Source of the DNA: Enterobacter asburiae
Lineage (GTDB): Bacteria > Pseudomonadota > Gammaproteobacteria > Enterobacterales > Enterobacteriaceae
Assembly (NCBI RefSeq): GCF_007035645.1
Contig: NZ_AP019632.1
Location: forward strand, 2,170,001 to 2,234,000
Direction: 5' to 3'
Length of the DNA: 64,000 bases
Both the position numbers and the translations under genes were made by a program. The notes under the pieces were generated by a model. The model had not been told where the DNA came from. It saw only the letters and a list, made by a program, of their open reading frames with translations, and ran no database searches. Positions 42,521 to 50,579 of this stretch are shown here, one piece after another; positions within the stretch are counted from its first letter, which is position 1, and every line of letters starts with the position of its first letter.

Positions 42521-42602
42521 ACCTGTTGGTTTATATTATGCAATTACATTTAGCTCGTGCAGCCCTTAAGATGTCAAGCAGATATCCAATAAGGGCCAGA
42601 CA

Positions 42603-43565
42603 ATGATAAGCACAAATAAGGTACTGATACTGGGCGCAACGGGTGGGATCGGTGGCGAAATTGCCCGTAAATTGATCCGTGACGAATGGGATGTTCGGGC
42701 ATTGCGCCGCAGCGCTCCTCAACATGACGATCGCAACGAAAGCATGACCTGGATAAGCGGCGATGCGCAGAATGCTGAACGGGTTGAGGCAGCGGCGTCA
42801 GATTGCAGCGTGATTGTCCATGCCGTTAACCCGCCGGGTTATCGAAACTGGGAACAGCTGGTTTTACCCATGCTGCATAACACCATCAACGCAGCGGAGC
42901 GAAACGGTGCATTAATCGTTCTGCCGGGCACGATTTATAACTACGGTCCGGATGCTTTTCCCCTCTTACGCGAGGATTCCCCTCAGGATCCGGTTACCCG
43001 AAAAGGAGCCATACGCGTGCAAATGGAGAAGGCGCTCTCAGCCTATGCTCAGCGTGGCGGAAAGGTGCTCATTTTGCGGGCGGGTGACTTTTTTGGTCCC
43101 CTCGCAGGCAACAACTGGTTTTCACAGGGACTGGTAAAATCAGGGCATCCACCCAAGGTTATTAAAAATCCCGGGCAACCCGGCGCAGGACATCAGTGGG
43201 CTTATCTGCCGGATGTCGCCGAAACCGTTGCGGCATTGCTGGCGCGGCGGGATGAACTCGAACCGTTTTCCTGTTTCCATATGCGTGGACACTGGGATCC
43301 TGATGGGACAACGATGACCGCAGCCGTTAAGCACGTCGCGGAGCATGCCGGTATTAAGGCGAAGGTGAAGTCATTTCCATGGTGGCTGGTCTCTGCAATG
43401 AGTCCGTTTAACACCACGCTGCGTGAAATGCGGGAGATGCGCTATCTCTGGGAGCAGACAATAGAGATGGATAATTCAAAACTGATCGCCTTTTTAGGCC
43501 ATGAACCGCAGACCCCTCTTACCGAGGCCGTGCGTTCTACACTAGCGGGCCTGGGCTGTATTTAA
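42603..43565 (+). CDS. NAD(P)-dependent epimerase/reductase-like protein (extended SDR)
   Basis: A 320-residue Rossmann-fold protein. The nucleotide-binding glycines are in LILGATGGIGGEIARKL (about residues 8-24), a second motif is VIVHAVNPPGY near 78, and the catalytic-region Tyr is in LPGTIYNYGPDAFP near 112 with Lys residues at 138-145. It resembles NAD-dependent epimerase/dehydratases of the atypical or extended SDR type, but lacks a clean YxxxK motif. The substrate is unknown. It is divergent from a LysR gene, a layout common for inducible oxidoreductases. Confidence 0.82.
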   Translation: MISTNKVLILGATGGIGGEIARKLIRDEWDVRALRRSAPQHDDRNESMTWISGDAQNAERVEAAASDCSVIVHAVNPPGYRNWEQLVLPMLHNTINAAERNGALIVLPGTIYNYGPDAFPLLREDSPQDPVTRKGAIRVQMEKALSAYAQRGGKVLILRAGDFFGPLAGNNWFSQGLVKSGHPPKVIKNPGQPGAGHQWAYLPDVAETVAALLARRDELEPFSCFHMRGHWDPDGTTMTAAVKHVAEHAGIKAKVKSFPWWLVSAMSPFNTTLREMREMRYLWEQTIEMDNSKLIAFLGHEPQTPLTEAVRSTLAGLGCI

Positions 43566-43639
43566 CATAACCTGCACGTTTAGAAAGGGTTGAAAAATGT
43601 CTGATATACTTCAGCTTTTGAAAACGCTGTCGTAAGCAA

Positions 43640-44083
43640 ATGGAAATTGAATTAAATAAAAGTTTTAAAGAGAGAGTTTTCCATGCTGTCATTTTTGAAG
43701 TGACGGCCAACGTTATCATCGCGCTGTCACTCGCCTGGCTGATGAACGTGTCGGTACTTCAGTCAGGTTCGTTGTCCGTGATATCTGCACTTACCGCAAC
43801 GGTCTGGAATTTTATTTTTAATAAGCTCTTTGATTCCCTGCAGAAAAAACATCAGTTTCAACGCACATTTCTCGTTCGCGCAATCCATGCGGTTGGTTTT
43901 GAAACGGGACTTATCATCTCCTTAATCCCTGTGGCAATGGTTATGCTGAACCTGACCGTGACGGAGGCATTTTTTGTTGAGATTGGCCTGGTGCTGTTTT
44001 TCCTGCCCTATACGATGCTGTTTAACTGGCTTTACGACTACCTGCGCTGGACGTTCGTTGGACGAAAGCGTTCGGCGTTATAG
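43640..44083 (+). CDS. PACE-family multidrug efflux protein
   Basis: PACE proteins, exemplified by AceI for chlorhexidine, are small proton-coupled exporters of biocides and some amines. This 147-residue protein has four hydrophobic helices arranged as two tandem repeats, each starting with the family signature: RVFHAVIFEVTAN near residue 11 (with the essential Glu) and RAIHAVGFETGLI near 78. The C-terminus has the conserved WLYDYLRWTF. It seems to be monocistronic, 75 bases after the SDR gene. The substrate here is not predictable. Confidence 0.9.
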   Translation: MEIELNKSFKERVFHAVIFEVTANVIIALSLAWLMNVSVLQSGSLSVISALTATVWNFIFNKLFDSLQKKHQFQRTFLVRAIHAVGFETGLIISLIPVAMVMLNLTVTEAFFVEIGLVLFFLPYTMLFNWLYDYLRWTFVGRKRSAL

Positions 44084-44120
44084 CTAAGTGAATCAATGTA
44101 AAAAATGAAGAGGAAGAAAA

Positions 44121-44549
44121 ATGCGAAGTCTCATGACTAAAGGAATTTGTCTTGCGTTAGCGCTGTCCGCCGCCGGGACGGCTCAGGCCGCTAAGAAAGA
44201 GAGCCATGACGACAAGCTCACCGGGATAACCATTTTCGCTCAAAAAGAGTCTCAGGGAAGCCAATGGGACAGTACAACGGGCGAAGCAAAATATATGGTT
44301 AGCTACAAGGTTACGCTTGATAACGCGTCGGGTAAAAGTATTGAGCCGGGCAAAGATAATAAAATGTGTTTCTTCCTGTTTGATAAAAACGGGAAAACAT
44401 TTATGAGCACCGGCATTGAGCTTGAAATGTTGAAAAAATACAACCCGCGGGACAACAGAACCGGATTGGTCTATTTTTCCAGCTCAAACCCTGACGTTTT
44501 AAATATGCCATTTGTCCGCTTCGGCATCGGAAAAGACTGCATAAATTGA
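44121..44549 (+). CDS. DUF4354 family secreted protein
   Basis: A 142-residue protein with a cleavable signal peptide (LALSAAGTAQAAKK, cleavage near residue 23). The mature domain is beta-rich, with VSYKVTLDNASGKSI, KMCFFLFDKNGKTF and a second Cys near the end (IGKDCIN), which may form a periplasmic disulfide. This matches DUF4354 as I know it. The ATG follows a GAGGAAG site. The function is unknown. It lies between the PACE and VOC genes without clear operon structure. Confidence 0.78.
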   Translation: MRSLMTKGICLALALSAAGTAQAAKKESHDDKLTGITIFAQKESQGSQWDSTTGEAKYMVSYKVTLDNASGKSIEPGKDNKMCFFLFDKNGKTFMSTGIELEMLKKYNPRDNRTGLVYFSSSNPDVLNMPFVRFGIGKDCIN

Positions 44550-44636
44550 TGACTGTCACATTGACACGTTATTTCGTATGGTCGCCCCACTCTCCTTCTA
44601 TACTGGTTATTTCTCCATCTCATAAAGGAAGGAACC

Positions 44637-45008
44637 ATGTTCGATCATGTGAAATTCGGCGTCAGTGATTATGAAAAAAGTAAAACCTTCTTCCTCCATG
44701 CGCTTAAGCCGCTTGGTGTAGAACTCATCGATGAGGGCACGCCAGACTACGGTGTCGAAATGAGTTCAGGCGATGTTTCGCTCTGTCTTTTTCAGACAAA
44801 TGAAAAACCTGCCCTTTTGCATCTGGCGTTTGTAGCCAACACGCGCCAGCAGGTCGATGAATTTTACCATGCCGCCCTGCGCGCCGGCGGACGTGATAAC
44901 GGCGGGCCGGGGTTGAGGTCATACGGTGAAAATTACTATGCCGCGTTTGTCATCTCGCCCGATGGCCACAATATCGAGGCAGTGTGCCATGCGCCGGAGG
45001 GCGTGTAG
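44637..45008 (+). CDS. VOC-family (glyoxalase/bleomycin resistance fold) protein
   Basis: A 123-residue single-domain vicinal-oxygen-chelate protein. It starts MFDHVKFGVSDYEKSKTFFLHALKPLG and ends YYAAFVISPDGHNIEAVCHAPE, with the metal ligand positions (His near residue 4, His near 63, Glu near 117) in place. Relatives include uncharacterised lyase- or dioxygenase-like proteins. No substrate can be assigned. GGAAGG precedes the ATG. It is convergent with the DeoR-type regulator, 12 bases apart. Confidence 0.88.
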   Translation: MFDHVKFGVSDYEKSKTFFLHALKPLGVELIDEGTPDYGVEMSSGDVSLCLFQTNEKPALLHLAFVANTRQQVDEFYHAALRAGGRDNGGPGLRSYGENYYAAFVISPDGHNIEAVCHAPEGV

Positions 45009-45020
45009 CACAAGGCTTTT

Positions 45021-45791
45021 TCAGTCACTCTCCGAGGTCAACACGACGGAGACCCCTTTTTCCAATACCGCGCGGATCCAGTCCCGATCGGTATTGTCTT
45101 CAACGACGATGGTGTTCACCGATGACACATCGCCAATCACAAACGAAGACGCTGTGTTGACCTTTTCCGGGGAAGCCAGGACGACCGTCTCCGCGGCTCT
45201 GCCGGAAAATGCACGTTTGATGCACGCTTCTTCGAAATCGCCGGTTGTCAGCCCCGCTTCAGGATGGATCCCGGTCACGCCCATAAAGAACAGATCTGCA
45301 TGAATATTTTCGATGCCTTCGATGGCCGCAGCGCCAACCGCAACAATGGAGTGTTTATACAAGCGACCGCCGATCAGAATCACCTCGATGGACGGATGAT
45401 CCACTAGCCGCAGTGCGATGCTCGGGCTGTGCGTAACCACCGTGATGCGCAGGTCAGGAGGGAAAAACGTAATCAGCTCCGATGTTGTCGTGCCACCGTC
45501 AACGATCACCACCTGCCCTGATGAAATCAGCTGAGCCCCTTTCCGGGCGACCCTCTTTTTTGCATCCATCTTCACGGATTGCCGTTCGGCAAAGGGAGCA
45601 ATAGCAGAAGATGACGGCAGCGCGCCGCCGTGAACCCGCTGTAAACGCCCTTCTGCCGCCAGCTCGCGTAAATCACGCCGAATGGTGTCTTCAGAGACGT
45701 CAAAGAGCATGCTGAGTGCTTTTGACTGGACCTGACCTTCGGCGCCGAGCTTTTCGAGGATCAATTTTTTTCGCTGACTGGTGAGCATCAT
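45021..45791 (-). CDS. DeoR/GlpR-family regulator
   Basis: From the ATG at 45791 (AGGA upstream) the regulator has 256 residues; a form from 45809 lacks a ribosome-binding site. The N-terminal DeoR helix-turn-helix is MLTSQRKKLILEKLGAEGQV, then LFDVSEDTIRRDLRELAAEG, then RVHGGALP. The sugar-isomerase-like sensor domain has VDGGTTTSELITFFP, VTHSPSIALRL and FFMGVTGIHPEAGLTT, which bind sugar phosphates in relatives. It is divergent from the NudK-like gene, which it may regulate. The effector is unknown. Confidence 0.9.
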   Translation of the reverse strand: MMLTSQRKKLILEKLGAEGQVQSKALSMLFDVSEDTIRRDLRELAAEGRLQRVHGGALPSSSAIAPFAERQSVKMDAKKRVARKGAQLISSGQVVIVDGGTTTSELITFFPPDLRITVVTHSPSIALRLVDHPSIEVILIGGRLYKHSIVAVGAAAIEGIENIHADLFFMGVTGIHPEAGLTTGDFEEACIKRAFSGRAAETVVLASPEKVNTASSFVIGDVSSVNTIVVEDNTDRDWIRAVLEKGVSVVLTSESD

Positions 45792-45874
45792 GAATTCCTG
45801 ATGTTGCATGTTTTATCTTGAAAGTGCACGATAATGCTGTTTATGATAATTACTCTACGTAAGGAGGAACAAAC

Positions 45875-46459
45875 GTGCAATCAAAACGTGCAGATGTGCG
45901 CATCATTGACAGTGAAACCCTGTCAGATAACTGGTACAACCTTAAAAAATACACCTTCGACCTGCAGCGCCGTGACGGCGAATGGCAAAGACAGAAACGG
46001 GAGGTCTACGACCGTGGCAACGGCGCGACTATTCTTCTCTACAACCGTGAGGAAAAAACGGTGATCCTGACGCGCCAGTTCCGCTTTCCTGTCTTTATCA
46101 ACGGCCATGAGGACGATTTAATCGAAGCCGCGGCGGGACTGCTGGACAACATGGATCCCGAAAGCCGCATAAAAGCAGAAGCGGAAGAAGAGACAGGGTT
46201 TCAGGTTTCGAGCGTGCAGAAAATCTTTGAAGCCTATATGAGCCCGGGCTCCGTCACGGAAAAACTCTATTTTTATCTTGCCGAGTATCAGCCGAAAGAC
46301 AGAACCGGCGCAGGCGGCGGGATCAAGGCTGAGGGAGAAGATATCGACGTGCTGGAAATGACGCTTGAAGAGGCATTACGCGGCATAGAAACAGGCAAGA
46401 TTGTCGACGGTAAAACCATCATGCTGCTTTATCATATTGCTCTTAAAGGCATTATGTAG
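45875..46459 (+). CDS. NudK-like Nudix hydrolase (GDP-mannose or ADP-sugar pyrophosphatase)
   Basis: The 194-residue protein starts at GTG 45875, preceded by a perfect AAGGAGG. The Nudix helix region is AAGLLDNMDPESRIKAEAEEETGF (about 88-111), close to E. coli NudK (191 residues), with the same YMSPGSVTEKLYFYLAEY and DGKTIMLLYHI stretches. E. coli NudK hydrolyses GDP-mannose to mannose-1-phosphate and GMP. The Nudix Arg position reads Ala here, a mild deviation. A paralogue rather than true NudK is possible, so no symbol is given. A DeoR regulator is divergent. Confidence 0.82.
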   Translation: MQSKRADVRIIDSETLSDNWYNLKKYTFDLQRRDGEWQRQKREVYDRGNGATILLYNREEKTVILTRQFRFPVFINGHEDDLIEAAAGLLDNMDPESRIKAEAEEETGFQVSSVQKIFEAYMSPGSVTEKLYFYLAEYQPKDRTGAGGGIKAEGEDIDVLEMTLEEALRGIETGKIVDGKTIMLLYHIALKGIM

Positions 46460-46645
46460 ACTGCTGGTTAAAATCCTGATTTTGAATCTGGGTCGGTACG
46501 CTTGTCCATTACTCAAATGTAAAGCGAAAAACCTCCTAAATTTTGCAGCCTACTATATTTAGTGAACTATTTCGGGATTTGACAAAATTTTCAAAAATTC
46601 GCCGAGTCATCTGCATTTACCATTAGAAATGCCACACGTTGACCA

Positions 46646-46665
46646 GGCTACCAGTTGAGGTAGTC
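46646..46665. promoter_or_regulatory. Putative lux box upstream of luxR
   Basis: CTACCAGTTGAGGTAG (46648-46663) fits the CT-N12-AG core of LuxR-type operators, with 5-bp perfect arms extended to 8 of 9 pairs over 46644-46667. It lies about 98 bases before the luxR start. The rest of 46460-46760 is AT-rich and holds no gene; a TTGACA occurs at 46579. Confidence 0.5.
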
Positions 46666-46761
46666 TGTCTTATCTGTTGGCTGGATTAAAATGCGACTCG
46701 CTACAGATAACGAAGCATATTATACTTGCTCCTCCACTCGAACAGGAGGCAAGCAACTCAC

Positions 46762-47454
46762 GTGAAGGATACATATTACAACGACATAGCGATCAATACG
46801 CTAATTCAGAGTGAGCTGGACGCGTTTTTTGAGGATTTCAAAGGGATCGTCTTCGCCTACGCCATTATGAACAAGAAAGATCCTTCCCAGATGCGGATAA
46901 TCAATAACAGCCCCGAGTGGTTTGATATCTACCTCGACAGGAAATATCAGTTCATTGACCCTGTTATCATTCGGGCTTTGCGCTGTGTTGAAGATTTTTT
47001 CTGGGAAAGTGATGTCATCCTGTCGGATGGTTATAACCTGACGCGCATTTTCAACGAAAGCGTCCAGTATGATATCTACCAGGGACAGACTTTTCCTCTG
47101 CATGACTATCTGAATAATCTTGTCGTCTTATCCGTCATCAGTCCTAAGCACTCTGGTATTGATATAGAAAAATATCGGCCACAATTTCTAAGTTTCCTTG
47201 TTCAACTGCATCAGAAGACACTCAACCTGTATAGCCAGCATCAACAGAAAAAGAATGTTTTTCTGTCACCACGTGAGCGACAAATCCTTAAATGGGTCAG
47301 CGCCGGGAAAACCTACGCAGAAATTTCTGTTATTTTGTCTATTGCTGAACGCACCGTTAAGTTCCATATGGGAAATGTAATGAAAAAGCTCGGTGTGAAT
47401 AATGCCAGACACGCAATAAAGCTTGGAACAGAACTACGCTTACTGGACGACTGA
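46762..47454 (+). CDS. LuxR-family quorum-sensing regulator (AHL-binding)
   Basis: The GTG at 46762 gives 230 residues, with AGGAGG 12 bases upstream; the TTG at 46726 would start before that site. The N-terminal autoinducer-binding domain has the conserved INNSPEWFDIYLDRKYQFIDPVI (about 45-67), FFWE and PLHDYLNNLVVLSVI. The C-terminal LuxR helix-turn-helix is LSPRERQILKWVSAGKTYAEIS, then ERTVKFHMGNVMKKLGVNNARHAIKLG. It is convergent with the luxI gene, the EsaR/SmaR/CroR-type arrangement seen in Enterobacteriaceae. Proteins of that class often repress or activate in the absence of signal, so its mode cannot be stated. Confidence 0.9.
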   Translation: MKDTYYNDIAINTLIQSELDAFFEDFKGIVFAYAIMNKKDPSQMRIINNSPEWFDIYLDRKYQFIDPVIIRALRCVEDFFWESDVILSDGYNLTRIFNESVQYDIYQGQTFPLHDYLNNLVVLSVISPKHSGIDIEKYRPQFLSFLVQLHQKTLNLYSQHQQKKNVFLSPRERQILKWVSAGKTYAEISVILSIAERTVKFHMGNVMKKLGVNNARHAIKLGTELRLLDD

Positions 47455-47460
47455 GCCTCA

Positions 47461-47479
47461 GCCACTGGTTATAAGTGGC
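47461..47479. terminator. Hairpin between convergent luxR and luxI
   Basis: GCCACT (47461-47466) and AGTGGC (47474-47479) form a stem with a 7-base loop that overlaps the end of luxI. There is no T run, so it is only a possible bidirectional terminator. Confidence 0.35.
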
Positions 47480-48107
47480 GTAAATGCTCCAGCATTTCGC
47501 GAAGCCAGTGACTGGATTTGTCTTTGCTAATAATGTCTTCAATAATGCTGGTGCTGGCAGGCATATAAATATAGTAAATAACCTCCCCTTTTTCAGAAAC
47601 ACCGCGTTGAATAACTTCAACTTTCCAGTTCGCATGGCGAAATATGGCATACATACCGCGACTGGCGACTGCGTACATTCCATGGTATTTTTGCTTTATG
47701 CAATACATATTCATTGCAAGAAACAATGCCTTACTGGCGGGCACGCCCTGCAGACTTGCGGAGTCTCGCGTTTCTTTATCTAAAAATAAACGGCTAATTT
47801 CACAGCAGGGAACATCTGCCGGGAAAATAATGGCTTCGTCAAAATAATTGTGAAATATTTCGCTTATCATCGTCGGATGCGTCGAGTTAATGAATCGTGC
47901 GCCGCATAACAACTGTCCCTCATACATACCCAGCAAGTATGTCGTGTTTGGGTTGTCAAACCGATCCTTTTCCATATCTTCAACGCATTCAACTTTCCAG
48001 TCGAGTCGGTCCCGAAAGGTTTTTCTCCTGAGTCGGAAGAGTTCGCGGGCTAATGCTGACGGTAAATCATCGTAATCATGCAAAAAAAACTCAATAACAG
48101 AATTCAT
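47469..48107 (-). CDS. Acyl-homoserine-lactone synthase (LuxI family)
   Basis: LuxI enzymes make AHL signals from S-adenosylmethionine and acyl-ACP. From the ATG at 48107 (AGGA eight bases upstream) there are 212 residues. The conserved N-terminal residues are in LFRLRRKTFRDRLDWKVE (about 23-40) and EDMEKDRFDNPNTTYLLG (Asp and Arg ligands). The core is CGARFINST, and CCEISRLFLDK follows near 100. The acyl chain made cannot be told reliably. It is convergent with luxR. DNA here is AT-rich, which suggests acquisition of the pair. Confidence 0.93.
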   Translation of the reverse strand: MNSVIEFFLHDYDDLPSALARELFRLRRKTFRDRLDWKVECVEDMEKDRFDNPNTTYLLGMYEGQLLCGARFINSTHPTMISEIFHNYFDEAIIFPADVPCCEISRLFLDKETRDSASLQGVPASKALFLAMNMYCIKQKYHGMYAVASRGMYAIFRHANWKVEVIQRGVSEKGEVIYYIYMPASTSIIEDIISKDKSSHWLREMLEHLRHL

Positions 48108-48145
48108 TGCTCTTATTCCTGATAATAACACCTGAAACTATTATC

Positions 48146-48165
48146 CCCTGTCTTTTAGGACAGCT
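48146..48165. promoter_or_regulatory. Putative lux box upstream of luxI
   Basis: CTGTCTTTTAGGACAG (48148-48163) is an inverted repeat with the CT-N12-AG pattern, 41 bases before the luxI start, near where a promoter would lie. Confidence 0.45.
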
Positions 48166-48490
48166 TTCATTGTGCATGGTATTCCTTATACTTAAAAAGT
48201 ACCCGGCCACTAAGTCCTCGTGAAACTCAGTGGCCAGGAGGTCAAAGACCTACGAAACACCAGGGATATATCCATTCATGATTATCTAATATTTATAGTT
48301 TCGGGTACAGAGCGTAAGAAGCACTTAGCCGATAAAATATTAAAAAACGATAATCATAAAATAATTACAATTAAAGTATTGCCCCTTAAGTATTTAAGGG
48401 GTAATATTTCCTTTTTCTATTTTTTCTCCTATTATCTCTGTTCTTAATGCTGTGCTACTCTTGCAGAAGCATGCTAAACGGAGAACCAAA
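48166..48490. other. AT-rich intergenic stretch between luxI and tam
   Basis: There is no convincing gene. GGCCACTAAGT (48205-48215) and ACTCAGTGGCC (48225-48235) form a stem with one mismatch. An open frame of 75 codons from GTG 48220 lacks a ribosome-binding site and crosses the terminator-like hairpin at 48382. Confidence 0.5.
48382..48401. terminator. Terminator-like hairpin upstream of tam
   Basis: CCCCTTAA (48382-48389) pairs perfectly with TTAAGGGG (48394-48401) around GTAT. It is followed by a T-rich tract (48405-48430) on the plus strand. Confidence 0.55.
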
Positions 48491-49249
48491 ATGGCCGACT
48501 GGAATCCCTCTCTTTATCTGCAGTACGGCGCGGAAAGAACGCGTCCTGCCGCTGAACTGCTCGCCAGAATTCCTCTGGATGAGGTATCCACCATTGCTGA
48601 TTTAGGCTGTGGGCCGGGAAACAGCACCGCGCTGTTGAAGCATCGCTGGCCTTCGGCGCACATTACCGGGGTCGACAACTCCCCTGCAATGCTTGAGGAA
48701 GCAAGAGCCGCATTGCCTGACTGCCATTTTGTTGAGGCCGATATCCGCCAGTACAAGCCTGGCCAACCGCTGAACCTGATTTATGCCAATGCTTCGCTAC
48801 AATGGGTTCCTGACCATTACGATCTCCTGCCTCATCTCGTTTCTTTACTCACGCTTAACGGCGTATTAGCAATCCAGATGCCTGACAACTGGCTTGAACC
48901 TACTCATGTGGCGATGCGTGAAGTGGCGCTGGAACAAGACTACCCTGACCGCGGCCGCGAACCTCTCCCGGGTGTGCATGCCTACTACGATATCTTGTCC
49001 GAGGCGGGCTGTGACGTGGATATCTGGCGGACAACCTATTTCCATAAAATGAGCTCACACCAGGCCATAATTGACTGGGTAAGCGCCACCGGCTTGCGCC
49101 CGTGGCTCCAGGAACTTAACGAGGGCGAGCAGAAACGTTTCCTGAAACGCTACCATGAACTGCTGGAAGAGCAGTATCCGCTCCAGGAAAATGGGCAGAT
49201 ACTGCTCGCTTTTCCGCGGCTGTTTATCGTGGCGCAACGCCAGCCCTGA
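48491..49249 (+). CDS. tam: Tam, trans-aconitate 2-methyltransferase
   Basis: Tam methylates trans-aconitate, a spontaneous by-product that inhibits aconitase, using S-adenosylmethionine. From the ATG at 48491 (GGAG upstream) the protein has 252 residues, the E. coli length. It begins [20 protein letters not shown]. The SAM-binding motif is [14 protein letters not shown] near residue 36, followed by [13 protein letters not shown] and [12 protein letters not shown] longer frame from 48452 is unlikely. It is the first member of the stretch collinear with E. coli tam-yneE-uxaB-yneF-yneG-glsB. Confidence 0.94.
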   Translation: MADWNPSLYLQYGAERTRPAAELLARIPLDEVSTIADLGCGPGNSTALLKHRWPSAHITGVDNSPAMLEEARAALPDCHFVEADIRQYKPGQPLNLIYANASLQWVPDHYDLLPHLVSLLTLNGVLAIQMPDNWLEPTHVAMREVALEQDYPDRGREPLPGVHAYYDILSEAGCDVDIWRTTYFHKMSSHQAIIDWVSATGLRPWLQELNEGEQKRFLKRYHELLEEQYPLQENGQILLAFPRLFIVAQRQP

Positions 49250-49253
49250 CGGG

Positions 49254-50444
49254 TTATGACCGGGCTTCTTTAAGCAGCTGCTGAATGACCTTTTCCTGTT
49301 GCGCATAATCTCCTTCGCCAAAGGCGGTATAGCGTAGCTGGCCTTTGGCATCGAAATAGTAATGCGCTGGCCAGTACTGGTTCCCGAAAGCGTTCCAGAT
49401 TTGATAGTTGTTATCCGTCACCACCCGGTACGGCAGCTGCCATTTATTTACCGCGTATTTCACCGAGGCGAGCGGTTTTTCCCAGGGATATTCCGGCGTG
49501 TGAACCCCAATCACGACCAGCCCCTGCGACTGATACTTCGTGGCCCAGTCCCGCACGTGCGGGAGCGTATGCTGGCAGTTAATGCAATCCCACGTCCAGA
49601 AATCAATCAACACCACCTTCCCTCGCAGGGATTCAGACGTGACAGGGTCACCGTTAATCCACCCTGTCCCCCCGCTTAATGAAGGCAGCTGGCTGCTGGG
49701 CTCTGTCATCACGACCGGCTGGAGCTTCACCGGCGCGGCTGTGGGTTTCGCCAGCGTCAGGAGTGTTGTCTCCAGACGGTCCGCAACGCCGTTTGCTCCT
49801 GTCAGAAGCGAAGTCATTCCCGTCGCGTTGAATACGACAGCCGCCAGCATCGCTACGCCCGCCCCCTGCCGCAGCTTTTCCATCAGCGCCGATTTTGCTC
49901 TTAACGGCGCCATCAGCGTGCGGCCTCCTGAAACGAGCAGGCTCAGCATTAGCGCGCATCCGCTGCCGTAGGCCGCCAGCAGCGCGCCCGTCGTAATGGC
50001 CGAATGGCCCGCGATATTAATGCTGAAAATGGCGCCCAGTATGGGACCGGCGCAGGGAGACCAGAGCAGCCCCACCGCAAGCCCGGCCAGAAAAGCCGAT
50101 GCCATACCGCGCGTTTGCCCGCTTCGGGTGTTCAGGACATTTCCCGCGCTGACGGCCGGACCCGCAATACGCTGGGCGAATGACGGAAAAATTAAGGCCA
50201 GCGCGGCCGTGGCCAGAATAACGAGAGCGATCCAGCGCCCGACGATGGTTGCCTCTGCTATCCACTCGCTGGCGACGGTGACGGCCATCGCCACCAGGGT
50301 GAACATCACGATCATCCCCGCCAGCAGGGCCAGAATATGTCGTCGCTGTCCCTGAAAACCGGCGAAAAGGAGTGGGATAACCGGGAGCGTACATGGACTG
50401 AGCAGGCTTATCATCCCGCCCAGAAAAGCGATTACCAGAAACAT
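49254..50444 (-). CDS. DipZ-like protein: CcdA-type membrane domain fused to a TlpA-type thioredoxin domain
   Basis: From the ATG at 50444 (GAGG upstream) the protein has 396 residues. The first part is a six-helix CcdA-type electron conduit with the conserved cysteines in LLSPCTLPVIP (residue about 18) and WSPCAGPILG (about 130). After about residue 230 comes a periplasmic redoxin domain with the motif WTWDCINCQHTLPH (CxxC) near 286 and IGVHTPEYPWEK. Such fusions pass reducing power to periplasmic thiols, possibly for oxidative-stress defence. It sits between tam and a two-component system that could regulate it. It is the second trans-membrane thiol pathway in this window after ScsB. Confidence 0.88.
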   Translation of the reverse strand: MFLVIAFLGGMISLLSPCTLPVIPLLFAGFQGQRRHILALLAGMIVMFTLVAMAVTVASEWIAEATIVGRWIALVILATAALALIFPSFAQRIAGPAVSAGNVLNTRSGQTRGMASAFLAGLAVGLLWSPCAGPILGAIFSINIAGHSAITTGALLAAYGSGCALMLSLLVSGGRTLMAPLRAKSALMEKLRQGAGVAMLAAVVFNATGMTSLLTGANGVADRLETTLLTLAKPTAAPVKLQPVVMTEPSSQLPSLSGGTGWINGDPVTSESLRGKVVLIDFWTWDCINCQHTLPHVRDWATKYQSQGLVVIGVHTPEYPWEKPLASVKYAVNKWQLPYRVVTDNNYQIWNAFGNQYWPAHYYFDAKGQLRYTAFGEGDYAQQEKVIQQLLKEARS

Positions 50445-50579
50445 AGACACCTCACAATACAAGTCCTGCGACGCTGCAGTGAGGCTATTTCATCGTGCGG
50501 ATGTGTTCAGGATATGTGTAAAAACGCAGATTTTGTCTGGCTCTGTATCAACCGGGCCGGGAGATACAAAGCCGTACAA

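Noticed and set aside
47469..48107. Possibility that luxR and luxI form a toxin-like or regulatory antisense pair
   Set aside because: They are convergent with a 14-base gap and do not overlap. Both are full-length members of standard quorum-sensing families.
48220..48447. 75-codon frame between luxI and tam
   Set aside because: It has a GTG start without a ribosome-binding site, runs through two hairpins and ends in low-complexity Phe/Tyr sequence.
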